Shown piece by piece: positions 24,470 through 36,538 of a stretch of 64,000 nt of DNA. A program made the position numbers and the translations under genes. A model generated the notes under the pieces. The model was not told the origin of the DNA. It saw only the letters and a program-made list of their open reading frames with translations, and did not search any database. How positions within the stretch are numbered: the stretch's first letter is position 1; each line of letters opens with the position of its first letter. The DNA is from Sesamum alatum (lineage: Eukaryota; Streptophyta; Magnoliopsida; Lamiales; Pedaliaceae), in NCBI GenBank assembly GCA_034509735.1, contig JACGWO010000012.1:18939188-19003187 (forward strand), written 5' to 3'.

Positions 24470-24610
24470 AAACGATGAATATGTTCAAAGAAGACAAATA
24501 GCAAGAAACTATTGTAGAAATAAATTACATATCAACATTCGTGGAACTTAAATCACAATCTTTTAGTTGTGATATTTCAACCTTATCACTCAAGCAATGC
24601 CTCGTTGGCG
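24470..24610 (-). repeat. SINE-like fragment G
   Basis: The minus strand carries GCTTGAGTGATAAGGTTG and a degraded box B, in the same arrangement as copy A. Short and diverged. Confidence 0.35.
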
Positions 24611-24628
24611 TAGTTTCATTTATTTTCT

Positions 24629-25140
24629 TGGGTTGATTAACACTTAAACCCCTCTAAAAATGTAAAATTACACTTTATCCCAACAAAATTTTAAAATTGC
24701 ACTTACACTCCTTTCGAAAATTCTCTATTTATACATGTTCGTTAGCACTTAGATGAAAAATGTTGATGTCAACCAAAAGATTACATAATTTTTTTTAATT
24801 TTATCCCTCATTTAATATTCCCCTGTAATATTTTTATCCTATGGGTATAATTTGAGAGCTATATTTTATCATAATTGCATCTTTTTGACTTTATATATAT
24901 ATATATTACATTTACTCCCTTATAAGTATAAAAATATTATAGTGGAATTGTGAATGAGGGGTAAAATTAAAATTTTATGTACTTTTTTCTGCTAAAATTA
25001 GCATTTTTTGTCCAAACCCTAACAGAAGGGATCAAGTGTAAACCGTGAAATTTTGGAGGGGGTGTAAGTGTAGTTTGAAACTTCTCTTGGGAAAACTATA
25101 ATTTCATATATTTTAGAGGGGTCTGAATGTAATTAACCCA
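24629..25140. mobile_element. Terminal-inverted-repeat MITE
   Basis: The left end TGGGTTGATTAACACTTAAA and the right end (read inverted) TGGGTTAATTACATTCAGAC extend as imperfect inverted repeats through CCCCTCTAAAA. The element is 512 bp and AT-rich, with no coding. Flanks share only imperfect TTTTCT words, so no clean target duplication. Its interior is related to 11220-11990. Confidence 0.55.
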
Positions 25141-25164
25141 TTTTTCTATATTTTTGCCTCAAAC

Positions 25165-25767
25165 TAGGGATGAGAATTCGACCTGGACCCAACAAAATCC
25201 GCCTTGGACCCGCCCATCCTGGTCCAAAAAATTGAAGACGGGGGCGGGTAGCGGGGGTCCTAAGAATTAGGACCCGCCCGTTTATATATATATATATATA
25301 TATATATTCTTTTACTTTATCATGATACAATAAATAATTAATAAAATATTATATCATTTAATTTATTTATTATTAGGTACTTGTTCAACAATTGATGAAT
25401 TGAAAAATTGTCCAACAATACTTAACAATGAGGAAGACGAAGAAATAGTTATTAATGTATAATCAATATGAATTGTTTGGGTTGTTTTATTATGAACAAT
25501 TTTATTTGTACTTGAAATTTTTTTCTGACTTGAATTTGAGTTAGATCATGAACAATTTTATTTGTAACTGATATATTTAATTTTCTTTGTTTTTTAAATT
25601 TATAGAACAAATGAAAAAACAAAATTAAAATAACCGGGTCTATCGAGTTAGACCGGCCCAGCGGGTTTCGTGTCTGGCCGAGGCGGGCCGGGCTGGGTCC
25701 CAGGTCCTTCTTGGAGTTGGCGGGGCAGATTCCGGATCCACCCAAACCCGTCCCATTGCCACCCCTA
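25165..25767. mobile_element. hAT-type non-autonomous element with perfect 8-bp target duplication
   Basis: Starts TAGGGATGAGAATTCG and ends ATTGCCACCCCTA (inverted: TAGGGGTGGCAAT). It is flanked on both sides by CCTCAAAC (25157-25164 and 25768-25775), a perfect 8-bp duplication as made by hAT transposases. The subterminal regions are unusually GC-rich with repeated GGGCGGG/CCCGCCC words, and the centre holds a TA microsatellite. No transposase domain; the open frames across it are not genes. Confidence 0.8.
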
Positions 25768-25991
25768 CCTCAAACCTGCCTCAAATGTATTCCGTTCTTT
25801 CTTTATCAAAATTAATCCTTGTGTTTTCTTTGTTATTGCCACTAACTTGCCTCAAATTTATTTGGATTGAATTTTCTATTTCAAATCACATTGCATCTTC
25901 TATTCTATTTAATATATACACATCACGTCGTACAAACATTATGTTATGTATTTTATTTAAGGAAATTTTTTTGATACACATGACATATAGA

Positions 25992-26660
25992 TCTATACTA
26001 TTACCTATACTAATATCTATTTTAATATAAAATGAAAGGGCTTCACATTCATAAATAGTCGCTAATGACACTGCTTCACCAACTTTTTATAAAGTAAAAA
26101 ATGCCCTTTTGCCAATAAGATAACTAACTTATTTAACTTCAATCTTACATTAATTGATAAATTACTTTTCTTTTCTTTCTTTGTTTCTTTGTTTCTTTTT
26201 ATGTCATGTATTGGTTTATATATTTTAATTTTATTTATAATATATTTTAAAGCCCAAAAATATTATTTATTATATACACGCAGGGACGATTGTCACAACA
26301 CCTAGTAAAATGAAAAGACCCTTTACACTCACAAATGACAATTAGTGACACTACCACACCCATTTTTATATATGACGATTCTACCTCTAATTAGATAATT
26401 TTAAGAATTAATTAAATTACTTTTTTTTTTTTTTGTACAATAGTGACTCCACATCATTTTAACATCACTACACCAATTCTTTTGTTGTGTCGATAATACC
26501 TTAAGTTGATATTCTTTTATTTCTTTCATCTTTTTTCTTCTGGAAAATATGATTTGTTGGTTTGTATATTTTACTCTTATTTATAATATATTTTAATATA
26601 TAAAAGATTATTTATTATATGCACGTAGGGATGGAATCTTTTGCCGTACCAACTTTTGAA
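25992..26660 (+). mobile_element. Helitron relative, split by an inserted sister copy
   Basis: Sequence after 26305 continues as TAAAATGAAAAGACCC and aligns with the inserted copy from its ATAAAATGAAAGGGC onwards. The segment left of 26016 supplies the missing 5' bases. The 3' end near 26620-26660 keeps GCACGTAGGGATGG but has lost a clear CTAG. The exact ends are uncertain. Confidence 0.45.
26016..26305 (+). mobile_element. Short non-autonomous Helitron (nested)
   Basis: The 5' end is A|TCTATTTTAATATAAAATG and the 3' end ACGCAGGGACGATTGTCACA followed by CTAG|T at 26302-26305. The length is 290 bp. It inserted between A and T inside a related copy, as expected for Helitron targeting. Confidence 0.68.
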
Positions 26661-27176
26661 TACCCAAATTTATCTTTCAATTAATTTCTTCACTTGAAAA
26701 AAAGAATTGATCAGAATAGTAATTTCATTATAATTTTTTTCTCTCTCAACTCATTCTCCACGTTTCTCTCACTTCATTCTACTTTTTTTTTTTTTTTCTC
26801 ATAAACTTACTTTTTTCCCATTTCGTCACGGCACGATTGTCTTTTCACAAATTTCTTGTTTCTTTTTTTATTACATCATAAATCTTTTTTATATGCTTAC
26901 GAAAACTACGAAAAATGATAATTAATATTAGATGTACTAAAATATTCAATATGACTTGAAATAGAAAATACATTGTACATGCATAAACCCCACCAGATGT
27001 AATCATGTCCATGAATGAGAAACACAAAATTAAAGAGGAAATGCTTCCAAAGTTTCGCAGAAACACAACCCAAAATTTCTCAGAATTTCAGCACCAAAAA
27101 AGTGAGTAAAATCAAGCACTATTCCTAGTCAACTAACAATTACATATTATTTCATCCCTCTTCTTCGAATTTTCAC
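26661..27176. other. P450 upstream region, no other gene
   Basis: Pyrimidine-rich tract (26740-26820) followed by AT-rich DNA. It contains the word TAGTCAACTAAC 50 bp before the TATA box, carrying a GTCAA core (TTGAC on the other strand, a W-box-like core). No direct evidence of function. Confidence 0.35.
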
Positions 27177-27184
27177 CTATAAAT
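27177..27184 (+). promoter_or_regulatory. Probable TATA box of the P450 gene
   Basis: CTATAAAT about 112 bp upstream of the ATG. This leaves room for a 5' untranslated region of roughly 80 bp, the usual plant layout. Confidence 0.6.
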
Positions 27185-27295
27185 ATCCCTCCATGAACAC
27201 AACCTCTTCATCATCCCACAACTTCCGACATTCTTGATCTTTCATATTATTTCCCCTTCTACTTCACATAGTTTTTGGGTTCATCAAAACTGAAC

Positions 27296-29874
27296 ATGGA
27301 AGCCCGAATTTGGTCTGCATGTCTTTTGTTTTTTGTAATCGTTTATCGGCTGGCGAAGACACTCCGACGCAGAAAACTGAATTTGGCGCCGGGCCCGAAA
27401 CCCTGGCCCGTGATAGGGAACCTGAACCTCATAGGCCCTCTCCCACACAGATCATTACACCAACTCTCTCAGAAATACGGGCCCTTAATGCAACTCCAGT
27501 TCGGGTCCTTCCCCGTGGTGGTGGGCTCCTCCGTGGAGATGGCCAAAGTCTTCCTGAAAACGATGGATGTCACATTCGCCTCACGGCCCAAAACCGCCGC
27601 CGGGAAGTACACCACCTATAACTATTCGGACATCACGTGGTCGCCCTACGGCCCGTATTGGAGACAGGCCCGGAAAATGTGCTTGATGGAGCTTTTCAGC
27701 GTTAAGAGGCTTGAATCCTACGAGTACATCCGGGTTGAGGAAATGAACTCTCTGATCAAAAACCTGTTTAAGTCATCGGGTCAACCCGTTTTGCTGAAGG
27801 ATTATTTGTCGACGGTGAGCCTGAACGTGATCAGCCGCATGGTTCTGGGGAAGAGGTACCTGGACAAAGACGACGAGAACGCCGTGGTGTCGCCGGAGGA
27901 GTTCAAGAAAATGCTGGACGAGCTGTTCTTGCTGAATGGTGTGATCAACGTGGGGGATCTGATTCCATGGATCAGTTTCCTGGATTTGCAGGGGTATGTG
28001 AAGAGGATGAAGATTGTGAGCAAGAAATTCGACAGGTTTTTGGAGCATGTTCTTGATGAGCATGAGGAGAGGAGGAGGAGTGTGGAGGGGTATGTGAGCA
28101 GAGATATGGTGGATGTTCTGCTGGAGCTGGCGGAGGATCCGACTTTGGAGGTGAAGCTGGAGAGGCATGGAGTCAAGGCCTTTACTCAGGTACGAATACC
28201 AGTGGGTTGAGTTGAGTCGGCTCGCGAGTTCTTGATTTATGTTTTAGTTTTTTTTGGTTGCATAGTAATTAAACGTTTGAGTATTTTGAGTATGAGTTGA
28301 GTCGGTTCGCGAATCTCTTCTTGATTTAAGTTTGAGTCTTTTGAGTATGAGTCGATAAGGGTTTGACGAGTTATGATTTAAACTTGGGTTTTGTTGAATT
28401 TGAGTTGCAATTTTGAGAAATTCTAATATAGATTAGGTTCAGTCAAACTTGGACCAATCAAATGTCAAGTATAATACATTTATCGTGTGATTGATGTACA
28501 TTTTAAGAAAAATGACCAATCACATTTGCTCTGTGATTGGTTTGGTTCGACGAAATTTAAACCAGACAAGAATTTTCCTATAATTTTTTGACATTATGAT
28601 TATTTTTCATCTGATTCTAATTGGGTCGTAAGATTATTTATTTGAGTTTGAGTTCCTTTCTGAGCTTAAGCTTTTTCTTATTCGGGTTGAGCTCAACATA
28701 AATTCATTATTTCAATAATTTTGAATATGTGTTATAAATTCTATGTTAAACCTTATCAAGACGTAATTTACTTATGAATGGGTGACGTTTAGAGAACTAC
28801 TACGACAACGATTGGTTGATACTCAAGACAATATCACAAGTACACATGTGAAAAGTCTGATGCAAGTTAAACAAATGTTTCTGTTTGTTGAAAAGATAGT
28901 CCGGTTGACATTTCTGAGAAATAAAGATGTATATATGTACACATCCTTTCTTTTTTTTTTTTTTTTTTCTCAAAGTATTTCTTTTATTTTTCAACATTAT
29001 ATGATATTCTATAATTTGATGATCCTCTAGGACTTGTTGGCCGGTGGAACTGAAAGCTCGGCAGTGACAGTAGAGTGGGCAATCTCGGAACTCCTGAAGA
29101 AGCCTGAAATTTTCAAGAAGGCGACCGAAGAGCTCGATCGGGTCATAGGACACAACAAGTGGGTTCAAGAGAAGGATATACCTAAGCTTCCTTACATAGA
29201 GGCCATCGTCAAGGAAACCATGAGACTCCACCCAGTCGCACCCATGCTCGTACCTAGATTCTCGCGGGAAGACTGTAAGGTACTTCTTCACTCGTTATTA
29301 CATTCAATACAATCGATCGATACATGAAGACTATCAAGTACTAATTATTTATTATTTATGTCAATACATCAATAAGGCAATAGTTTATGATTGTACAATT
29401 CAAAAAATGTGACGAAATATCCACCCTCCAAAAATATGATACTTGTTATGTTAGACCCCATACTAAATTTATTATTCTGTCTTTCCTTTGTAGGTAGCTG
29501 GATATGACATCAAGAAAGGGACCCAAGTATTAGTGAATGTATGGACTATCGGGAGGGATCCATCGCTATGGGAAAACCCCACAGAATTCTGTCCCGAGAG
29601 ATTCATCGGAAAGGCTATCGATGTCAAGGGACAAGACTTTGAGCTCTTGCCATTCGGGTCGGGCAGAAGAATGTGCCCAGGCTACAGTTTGGGTCTAAAA
29701 GTGATCCAGTCGAGCTTGGCTAACCTTCTTCATGGGTTCAATTGGAAACTGCCAGATCACACGAGGACCGAAGATTTGAACATGGAGGAAATTTTTGGCC
29801 TTTCAACTCCAAGAAAGATCCCACTTGTTGCTGTGGTGGAACCCAGGCTTCCATATGAGGTTTATAACCTGTGA
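27296..29874 (+). CDS. Cytochrome P450 monooxygenase, CYP71 clan, CYP92-like
   Basis: Exons 27296-28189, 29031-29279 and 29494-29874; introns of 841 and 214 bp, all GT-AG and phase 0; 507 aa, normal for the family. The ATG at 27296 (MEARIWSACLLFF) is preferred over the upstream in-frame TTG. The protein has an N-terminal ER anchor (residues about 5-25), the proline-rich hinge LAPGPKPWP, the oxygen-binding I-helix motif AGGTESS (302-308), the K-helix ETMR (360-363), a PERF segment (415-418) and the heme loop FGSGRRMCPG (435-444) with the axial cysteine at 442. All catalytic landmarks are present. Residues near 112-140 (TYNYSDITWSPYGPYWRQAR) look CYP92-like, a family that includes homoterpene synthases; the substrate cannot be read from sequence. 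It needs a P450 reductase partner. Sure of P450, moderately sure of the subfamily. Confidence 0.94.
28430..28585. repeat. Dispersed repeat in P450 intron 1
   Basis: Inverted homologue of 14150-14335. It lies wholly within intron 1 and does not touch the splice sites. The same intron has a two-copy repeat of GAGTTGAGTCGG with flanking words (28207-28315). Confidence 0.5.
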
Positions 29875-30792
29875 TATTAATAGTTTCGATTCTTGTTTGT
29901 GGGCTGTGTTTAATGTACCGACGATAATAAGGATGATGTCTTCTCAATAATGGTGGCAAGAGAGAACCAGTCTGTTGAATGAGAGGAGAAGAGTATTGGT
30001 GTAGTTAAGTACTAAATTCTGTATGATTTTGTATGAATCAGATCAATTTTGAGGTCATTACCTTAAACAAATCATGGTACGACAAACAGGATCACACATT
30101 TACAGTTCATAGCACAAGAATAACACGATAGTGAAAGTCGAAACAGTGGAGATGGAGCAGATGGGGAAGAAACGAACAATGTCGTAGTAAATAAAATGAT
30201 AATACTAATGTATTTTAACAAAGCAATGACGATGAAGTACAACGTACCACATTTGAGGCTCCAGAACCTGATAAGCATAGAGAAACTCATTTCCGGTATC
30301 CAACACAACAAAACTGCTCCAGGAAACAAAGAAAGAAAAGAAAAACAAGCATGGAGCAAAGGAGAAGAATGTTGTATTAAAAAGGAAAGGGGGAAAATTT
30401 TAAAAAGAGAAGCCCTTTTTTAAGGAAATATGACAAAATAGAACAAGAACAATATGGAGAGAAAAATTCACAAATTTACACCTGGTGGCAAGGGAATGAG
30501 AAGAAAATTAGCCACTTGACCAAGGACAAAACTGTTCAGGATTCTACAAACTTATCCCATGAAGAACTGTTTGTGCCCGTACCTTGCTGTGAGTGATAGG
30601 CTTACAGACAAATTTTATGTACATGAAACAACCCTGCAATTTTATGAATAACAAGAGCTCTTTAAATTTGGAACTAAGTGTTCTGGTAATATATTCAGAC
30701 GGGACTAACTAGCACACTAACCTTTTGAATGAAATAGCGGAACAGCACTAGCAGTTGCAACATTGGGGATCAACAAGTATGTTGTCACATTA
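29875..30792. other. Convergent 3' region between P450 and exportin-T
   Basis: Holds the 3' untranslated regions of both genes, which face each other. No clear polyadenylation signal can be chosen on either side. On the minus strand AATTGCAG near 30634-30641 looks like a 3' splice site, so an intron in the exportin-T 3' untranslated region is possible. The open frames here carry no recognisable domain. Confidence 0.5.
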
Positions 30793-33700
30793 TTATCTGA
30801 ATACCAAGCTGCCATTTTGTTGGAGCCTTAACTTTTCAATGAGAGACTGGTAGAAGGATTTCAGCGCTTTAATGTCGTTTTCCTGATATCAGACATCAGG
30901 TTTTAGGCAACTGGCTAGAGAAATACAGATGTCATCATCAATAAAGAAAAAAGATAAAAAAAAGAACGAAAGAGAGGTAAAAGATTTAGGCTTGGTAAGA
31001 GTCTAATGAAGATTAAAAATATGTAGCTCGCAGCAACTGTAGTCGGCACGCCAACCCGTCATTTACATCAGATTCTAGTCATTAATGTGCATGCCATGGG
31101 CACGTTTATTTATCTAAGTTTGCCGAAGATCAACCAGCTTAGTTTCAGCAAATTAAGTTACTCAATCGTTTTCTAGAACTAAACTGTTGATTGTTTTCAA
31201 AATGACATCTAAAAGTATACCGCACCTATCATTTGACAAGATTAGGCATAAAAATTTTTACGACCTCAGTACTGTAAACACACTCAGCTTACATGCTATA
31301 ACTGGCCAATATATGTCAAAAGCTTTGAAAGCTATACCTGCAGCTTTTGGCAATACTGCTCTGCCAAGTCTTGAGGGCAATGAATGTTGGAAAAACCTTT
31401 TGATACAAAGTGAAGGAGAAAAAGATTGCCAAATTTCTCATACATGACCTTTTGAGCCATTACTATTTCACCAAACAAGACCAGCTGCATAAGAAATCCC
31501 AAGAAGAGATTGGGTTAGTGGTTAAGCACGAATTCAAAACTCAAAAGAAGAGGCAATCACCAAACAATTCGACAGCAGGGATTCATTCAGCTAAATTATG
31601 AAAATTTCATGCACAACTAATTGAAATGTCCAAGGTTAATGAAAATATTCTGAAAAAGGTTCATGTCGACCAGAGAAGACATAGAAATTACTAGGTTTCA
31701 TTACTAACGAAACCAAAAAAGAGATTGCAGGAATCCATACACTAAATCATAAACATGGCAAAAACAGGGAGCATGTAAAGCTCACTTTGAAGCCACCACA
31801 GAACTTCAATGTTAATCAGAAAATAATTTATTCTTGGGTCAAAATTAATCAAGAGGACAAAATTGTAAGGCATAGAGATAACATGGTCAATTTATTGCCA
31901 TACTACATTTACCAATTTCAAGCCGAGATTAGTATGTGCATCTATAACACCGAAGACGATGACAGTGACACATGTACATCTATTTACAAATGCTATCCTC
32001 ATAAGCATGCCCATTCAAATCTGACTCAGAAACTTACAGTATTTGCATCGCGAAACTCAAAGGACTTGTCAAGCACACTGTACAGACAACAATTTGTTGC
32101 AAATGCTCCAACTATGAAGCTCCGGAAACCAGGTACCTGAAAAATAATTTACGTCAACACTTTGAAGAAATTGAATGTGGTACTGGTACTACAAGAGTAC
32201 AATACCTTTTCTTCGCCATTAGGATCAGTACCCCAATCTTTGATTAGCCGAACAAATATCTGAATGCATGCCTGATGGACAACGCAAGATTTCAGTGTTA
32301 TATAATCATATTAAGCCATAATTAAAAGATCTGGAATCATAATGCACCTTCCTGATAAGGATATCCTTATGATTACAACAAGCATGTAATAGGAACTGCA
32401 TCATCAATTCCAAGCTTCCACCACTTTTGGGGGATAGGAAAACTGATGACAGATTGTGTGTTGCAATGACATTTAGAAATATAAAGAATGTTCTCTGAAG
32501 CTCTTGCAGTTCACGGATTTCCTGAAGAAAAGAGCCATGGAGATTTACAACAAGTCTACTGATCATCAACTGAACAGAAAGATGTACATTAGCTTCAATA
32601 CAGGTCTAAAAGTAAAAAGACAAGTTGAAATCACAAATCAATTGACTGCTTCAACTTATCAAGTACCAGTACATTAAATCCTATATGTACACTTTTATGC
32701 TATACACAGTTTCATCAGGATATCTTGGTTCCTTCAGCAAGTCCATGTACGTAACAATTATTCTATTGGTTTAGCAACTAAATGAACCTTAGCGACTTGT
32801 GTACCTCAGTACAGCTGCCAGGTCCTGATAGAATATCATTATTTGGGAGAATATTGAATACCCTACTAGCAATGATGGGGTATACTTCTTCCAATATGTC
32901 ATGGACCCCAACACCAAATTTGCAGATGAGCTGATTAAGCAGTACCAGGAATCCCACCAGTTCCTTTGGCTGCAGGACAGCATTAGCAAAATCAATGGCC
33001 TCACCTTTACCCAAGAGAGATAAACAGCTGATGTATAACATGACTATTTTTAGGAAAGAATACCAGCATCAACGATAACAGAATGTAATAAAGACCAAAT
33101 CATAATTTGTTACTACCCACTTCCCACGCCACATTCAAAAGCACTGACTAAAATATAAGATAAAAAGAATCTCATAAACAAAGGCAAATTACTTCAAGTC
33201 ACTCCTATTAGAACGGTTTTTAGATGAATTCTCAATCACAAAAAGGTAAATGTTTATACCTCACTTTCTGTTAGCAAATGCTCCAGTGCCTTTGGAAGAT
33301 ATGGAAAAACAGAAGTTCCTAAAGTTTCCACCATACGATGAATGAAAGAAGTGACCTACCAAAATAAAACATCAGTACAAGGACTTTGTAATGTTGCAAT
33401 AACGTGAAAGATCTCCGATTCTTACCTTACACCGCAGCGATTCTATCTTCGGGAAGACAACAAGTATTTCCAGGAGAATATCTAAAGTCTATATCAAAGA
33501 ATCAACTCATTAGCAATATAAATACGATACCCCACCAGCCTTCAGCATTATATTTATTTCATAAGACCTGGAAAGCAAAACCTATTTTTTACATACCCCA
33601 CACGCGTTGTGTGTCTGGGAGATAGAGAAAGAAGCATGGAGGGAATGGGAGAGAGAAGGGAGCAAGCTAGTTATAAAACTCAAGAAGAGGATCAATAAAC

Positions 33701-36538
33701 TTCATTTCTTTTATCTGACAAAAGTTTGCCGCCCTAGGTAACTACATGGATTTACTAATGCTGATTGGGATATATATATACATGTATATATGTGGTTATC
33801 AGAAGAGGAATAAACAGTTCATGATTTAACAGAGTCAAGACTTAAACTTACTTGTTTGAACATGAGGCCTATTGCAGGACGACTGGTGATTACAAGCTTC
33901 TGGCTGAAGCCCTGGATCACACAAAAGCCTTATATTCATAGTAAATATTTACGAAGAAAATACATAGGAAAGTACCAAGCTAAATACAAGATATTTTTTG
34001 ATAAAAAAAAAGTAACTTTTTTTCTCCATTTTTCTCGAAAATTCCATGTCTTGTATCAACCCAATGGAGAAGATGAAAGACATCAAGTTATAACCATGAA
34101 AAGAAAAGCAGGAAACTAAGACAACTCAAATAAAACAATCATAAGAAACTTGAAAACATCCATAAGAACCTTGCTAAGGGCATTAATGGCCACAATTATT
34201 TGCTGAATATTTCCAATATGTGCAAGAGATCCTTCATGATTCTGAGATTTGGCATTTACGAGGGCCACCTCAACCTGGAAAAGCACAAGAGTTGTCAATT
34301 TAGTTTACCATTGTCCCAGAAAAGCTAAATGATATCAAAATAATTCTCATACAATTGAAAGGAAGTCTCAAGGGTAGTTAAAATGCACAAATATCAAATA
34401 GGCCATTAATTTGACCTGCCGACAAAGTGGAGTGAGCATTGCAGAGAGATAATCAGATTGCTTCTCAAGGGGTACATCTTCCATCCCGATTAACAATCCA
34501 ATTGCCTGCAGAAGAGAGGTGACATCCTCAAGCAGAAGCATCAACTGTCTAATTTTACAAGTATTCGAACATATTAAAGCACAAAATTACCTCAAAAACG
34601 TGACTTCCATCTTCAGATCCAGAAAATTCCTTCGAGACACTGTCCATCTTTGTAAATTGGGCAACTGTATCCTGTAGACTCTGAAATTCAATAGCATAAA
34701 TACAGCATAAGAGATAATTAGCAAACTACTGCACTGGTATCTCTTTTTTAAGCATCTGCCCAGATGTCTAACGAGGGCGAGAAACAACAAGAAGTGTGAT
34801 CTGTTACCTGCAAGATTGTCTCAATGTATGGCACAAGCTTTGCTTTGAGCAATTTCACACCCCTCATGAAAAGATAACTTGCTCGTCGACTCACATTGGC
34901 ATTTGGATGGTGTATACCTCTCTCATCAAGAAAGGCACATAAGGCCATTGGAATATATTGAGTATTCTCCAACACAAACTTCATATATCTATTTATTGTA
35001 TCCAAGTACACAAGTGCAACAAGTCTGTTGGAGTGACAAGGAAATTTAGTTGATAAGAGCATTGGAACCAATTCTTGCAGTAGGCCACTACCATTTCTCA
35101 TAGCATCATCGCTTAATGACTCTCCAAGCTCATAAAACAAAGAAAGAGCAGCTTCAACTTCTTCAACATTTCTATCCTCTGAAGAGGAAACAGCACTAGC
35201 CAAGGAGTTTCTGATAAACATCTGAGTCACATCAGGCGCAACACGACCTATATTGCGGAGCAATACAAATAAATCCTTCCTAAACTCCACCATTCTGTCT
35301 TCTTCTTCCCTCCCAATCTTGTCCAACACGTCCAGATTACTGCGGTACATGGGATCAAACTGAATCTGTGCACGGATCACCTCCAATATCTGGCCAACGT
35401 GAAGCAGTTGTGTCTCTGTCAATGTGGAAAGGCCCTTCATTGTGCCAACATAAACTGAAAGAAACTGCACAATGCTGAATGCTGAATCAACTTCACAGTT
35501 CTGCATGACATAAAAAACTGAGGTAAGAACCTCATTCAGGAGTTCTAGGGAAACTCCCTTCCCATCTTCCAAGCTCAAACTATTGGAACATTCCAATACT
35601 TCAGTGGCATACCCAGTGAGCAGAGAAGCCACACTGGAGACTAACTCGGAATCGCCATCCCTGGCAACCAGCCTAAAAACCCTGTTCATCTGAAGGCTTT
35701 GCAGAAGAGCAAGCTTTGGTTTTGGATCCATTCTTTTTGAAACTACTGCAAGAACAACGCCAGCAGCAGCAGCCCGTAGCTGATCCGGTAAGCCGTCGAC
35801 CAGCATTAGTTCAAACAACAAATGAGTGAAAGCATCATTGACAATCAACCCAATGTCAATCCATGAAATGTACCTCCTCATAGAATCTAAAACACTGGCA
35901 CACAACTCAGGGTCGGAATTCCTATACATCAGAACAATGTCATACCAGGCCCCAACAATTTGTGGCACACATTGTGCCCTCATAGCATCCTTAATTCTCC
36001 CAGCAACAGCAAGCTCGTCCCCAGTACGAGGATAATCCAAGCTAATTAATTCATCATCCAGAGCATTCAACACCCGAGAAAACATATCAATCACCGCAGC
36101 TCCTTTACTTAAATTTGGCAAGAAATCAACAAACACAGATGGCCAAATCAACGGATACTCAAAGTAAATCAAAGTCACAACAACCTGCGCAAGCTTGTTC
36201 TTTATAAACGCCGGGCCATCCAATAACCTCACACAGTTAGTATCATTAGCATTCAGAGACTCATAACAAGCCATCCCAAACACGGATTTCCTAATAAACG
36301 ACTTCTCCCCCGGCATCATCGACAAATACTTAGCACGAAGAACCTCATGGAGGCACTGCAAACACCAAAACTGAACCTGAACTAGCTTACAAAAACACAG
36401 CTTCTCAATACATATGCTGCAGACTGATGGGGTCTCCTTAATTTGCTGAACAAAAGCAACAGCCTGCGATTTCAGCACTGAATCAACCGCACCAGATTCA
36501 TCAAAGCTAATTACAATCGCCTTTTCGAGGTCATCCAT
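30793..36538 (-). CDS. PSD: Exportin-T (tRNA nuclear export receptor), PAUSED orthologue
   Basis: Thirteen coding exons, 5' to 3': 36538-34808, 34680-34591, 34505-34416, 34274-34170, 33911-33852, 33488-33426, 33355-33260, 32969-32805, 32521-32348, 32271-32206, 32136-32038, 31484-31338 and 30882-30793. Every intron is GT-AG and phase 0. The product is 991 aa, close to Arabidopsis PAUSED (about 990 aa as I recall). Exon 1 encodes 577 aa. The start MDDLEKAIVISFD and end LRLQQNGSLVFR match the plant family. Residues about 110-250 (KNKLAQVVVTLIYFEYPLIW onwards) are the exportin-1/importin-beta-like region; the rest should be HEAT-type helical repeats. The family binds RanGTP and mature tRNA in the nucleus and carries tRNA to the cytoplasm; Arabidopsis psd mutants have delayed development. 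No stops or frameshifts are seen, so it is predicted to be functional. Confidence 0.95.

Noticed and set aside
27275..27295. Upstream in-frame TTG as P450 start
   Set aside because: Plants rarely start at TTG; the ATG at 27296 gives a normal N-terminal anchor and length.
27773..28176. Open frames of 124-131 codons on the minus strand inside the P450 first exon
   Set aside because: They are antisense shadows of strong P450 coding sequence; the His/Gln- and Ser-rich products have no domain.
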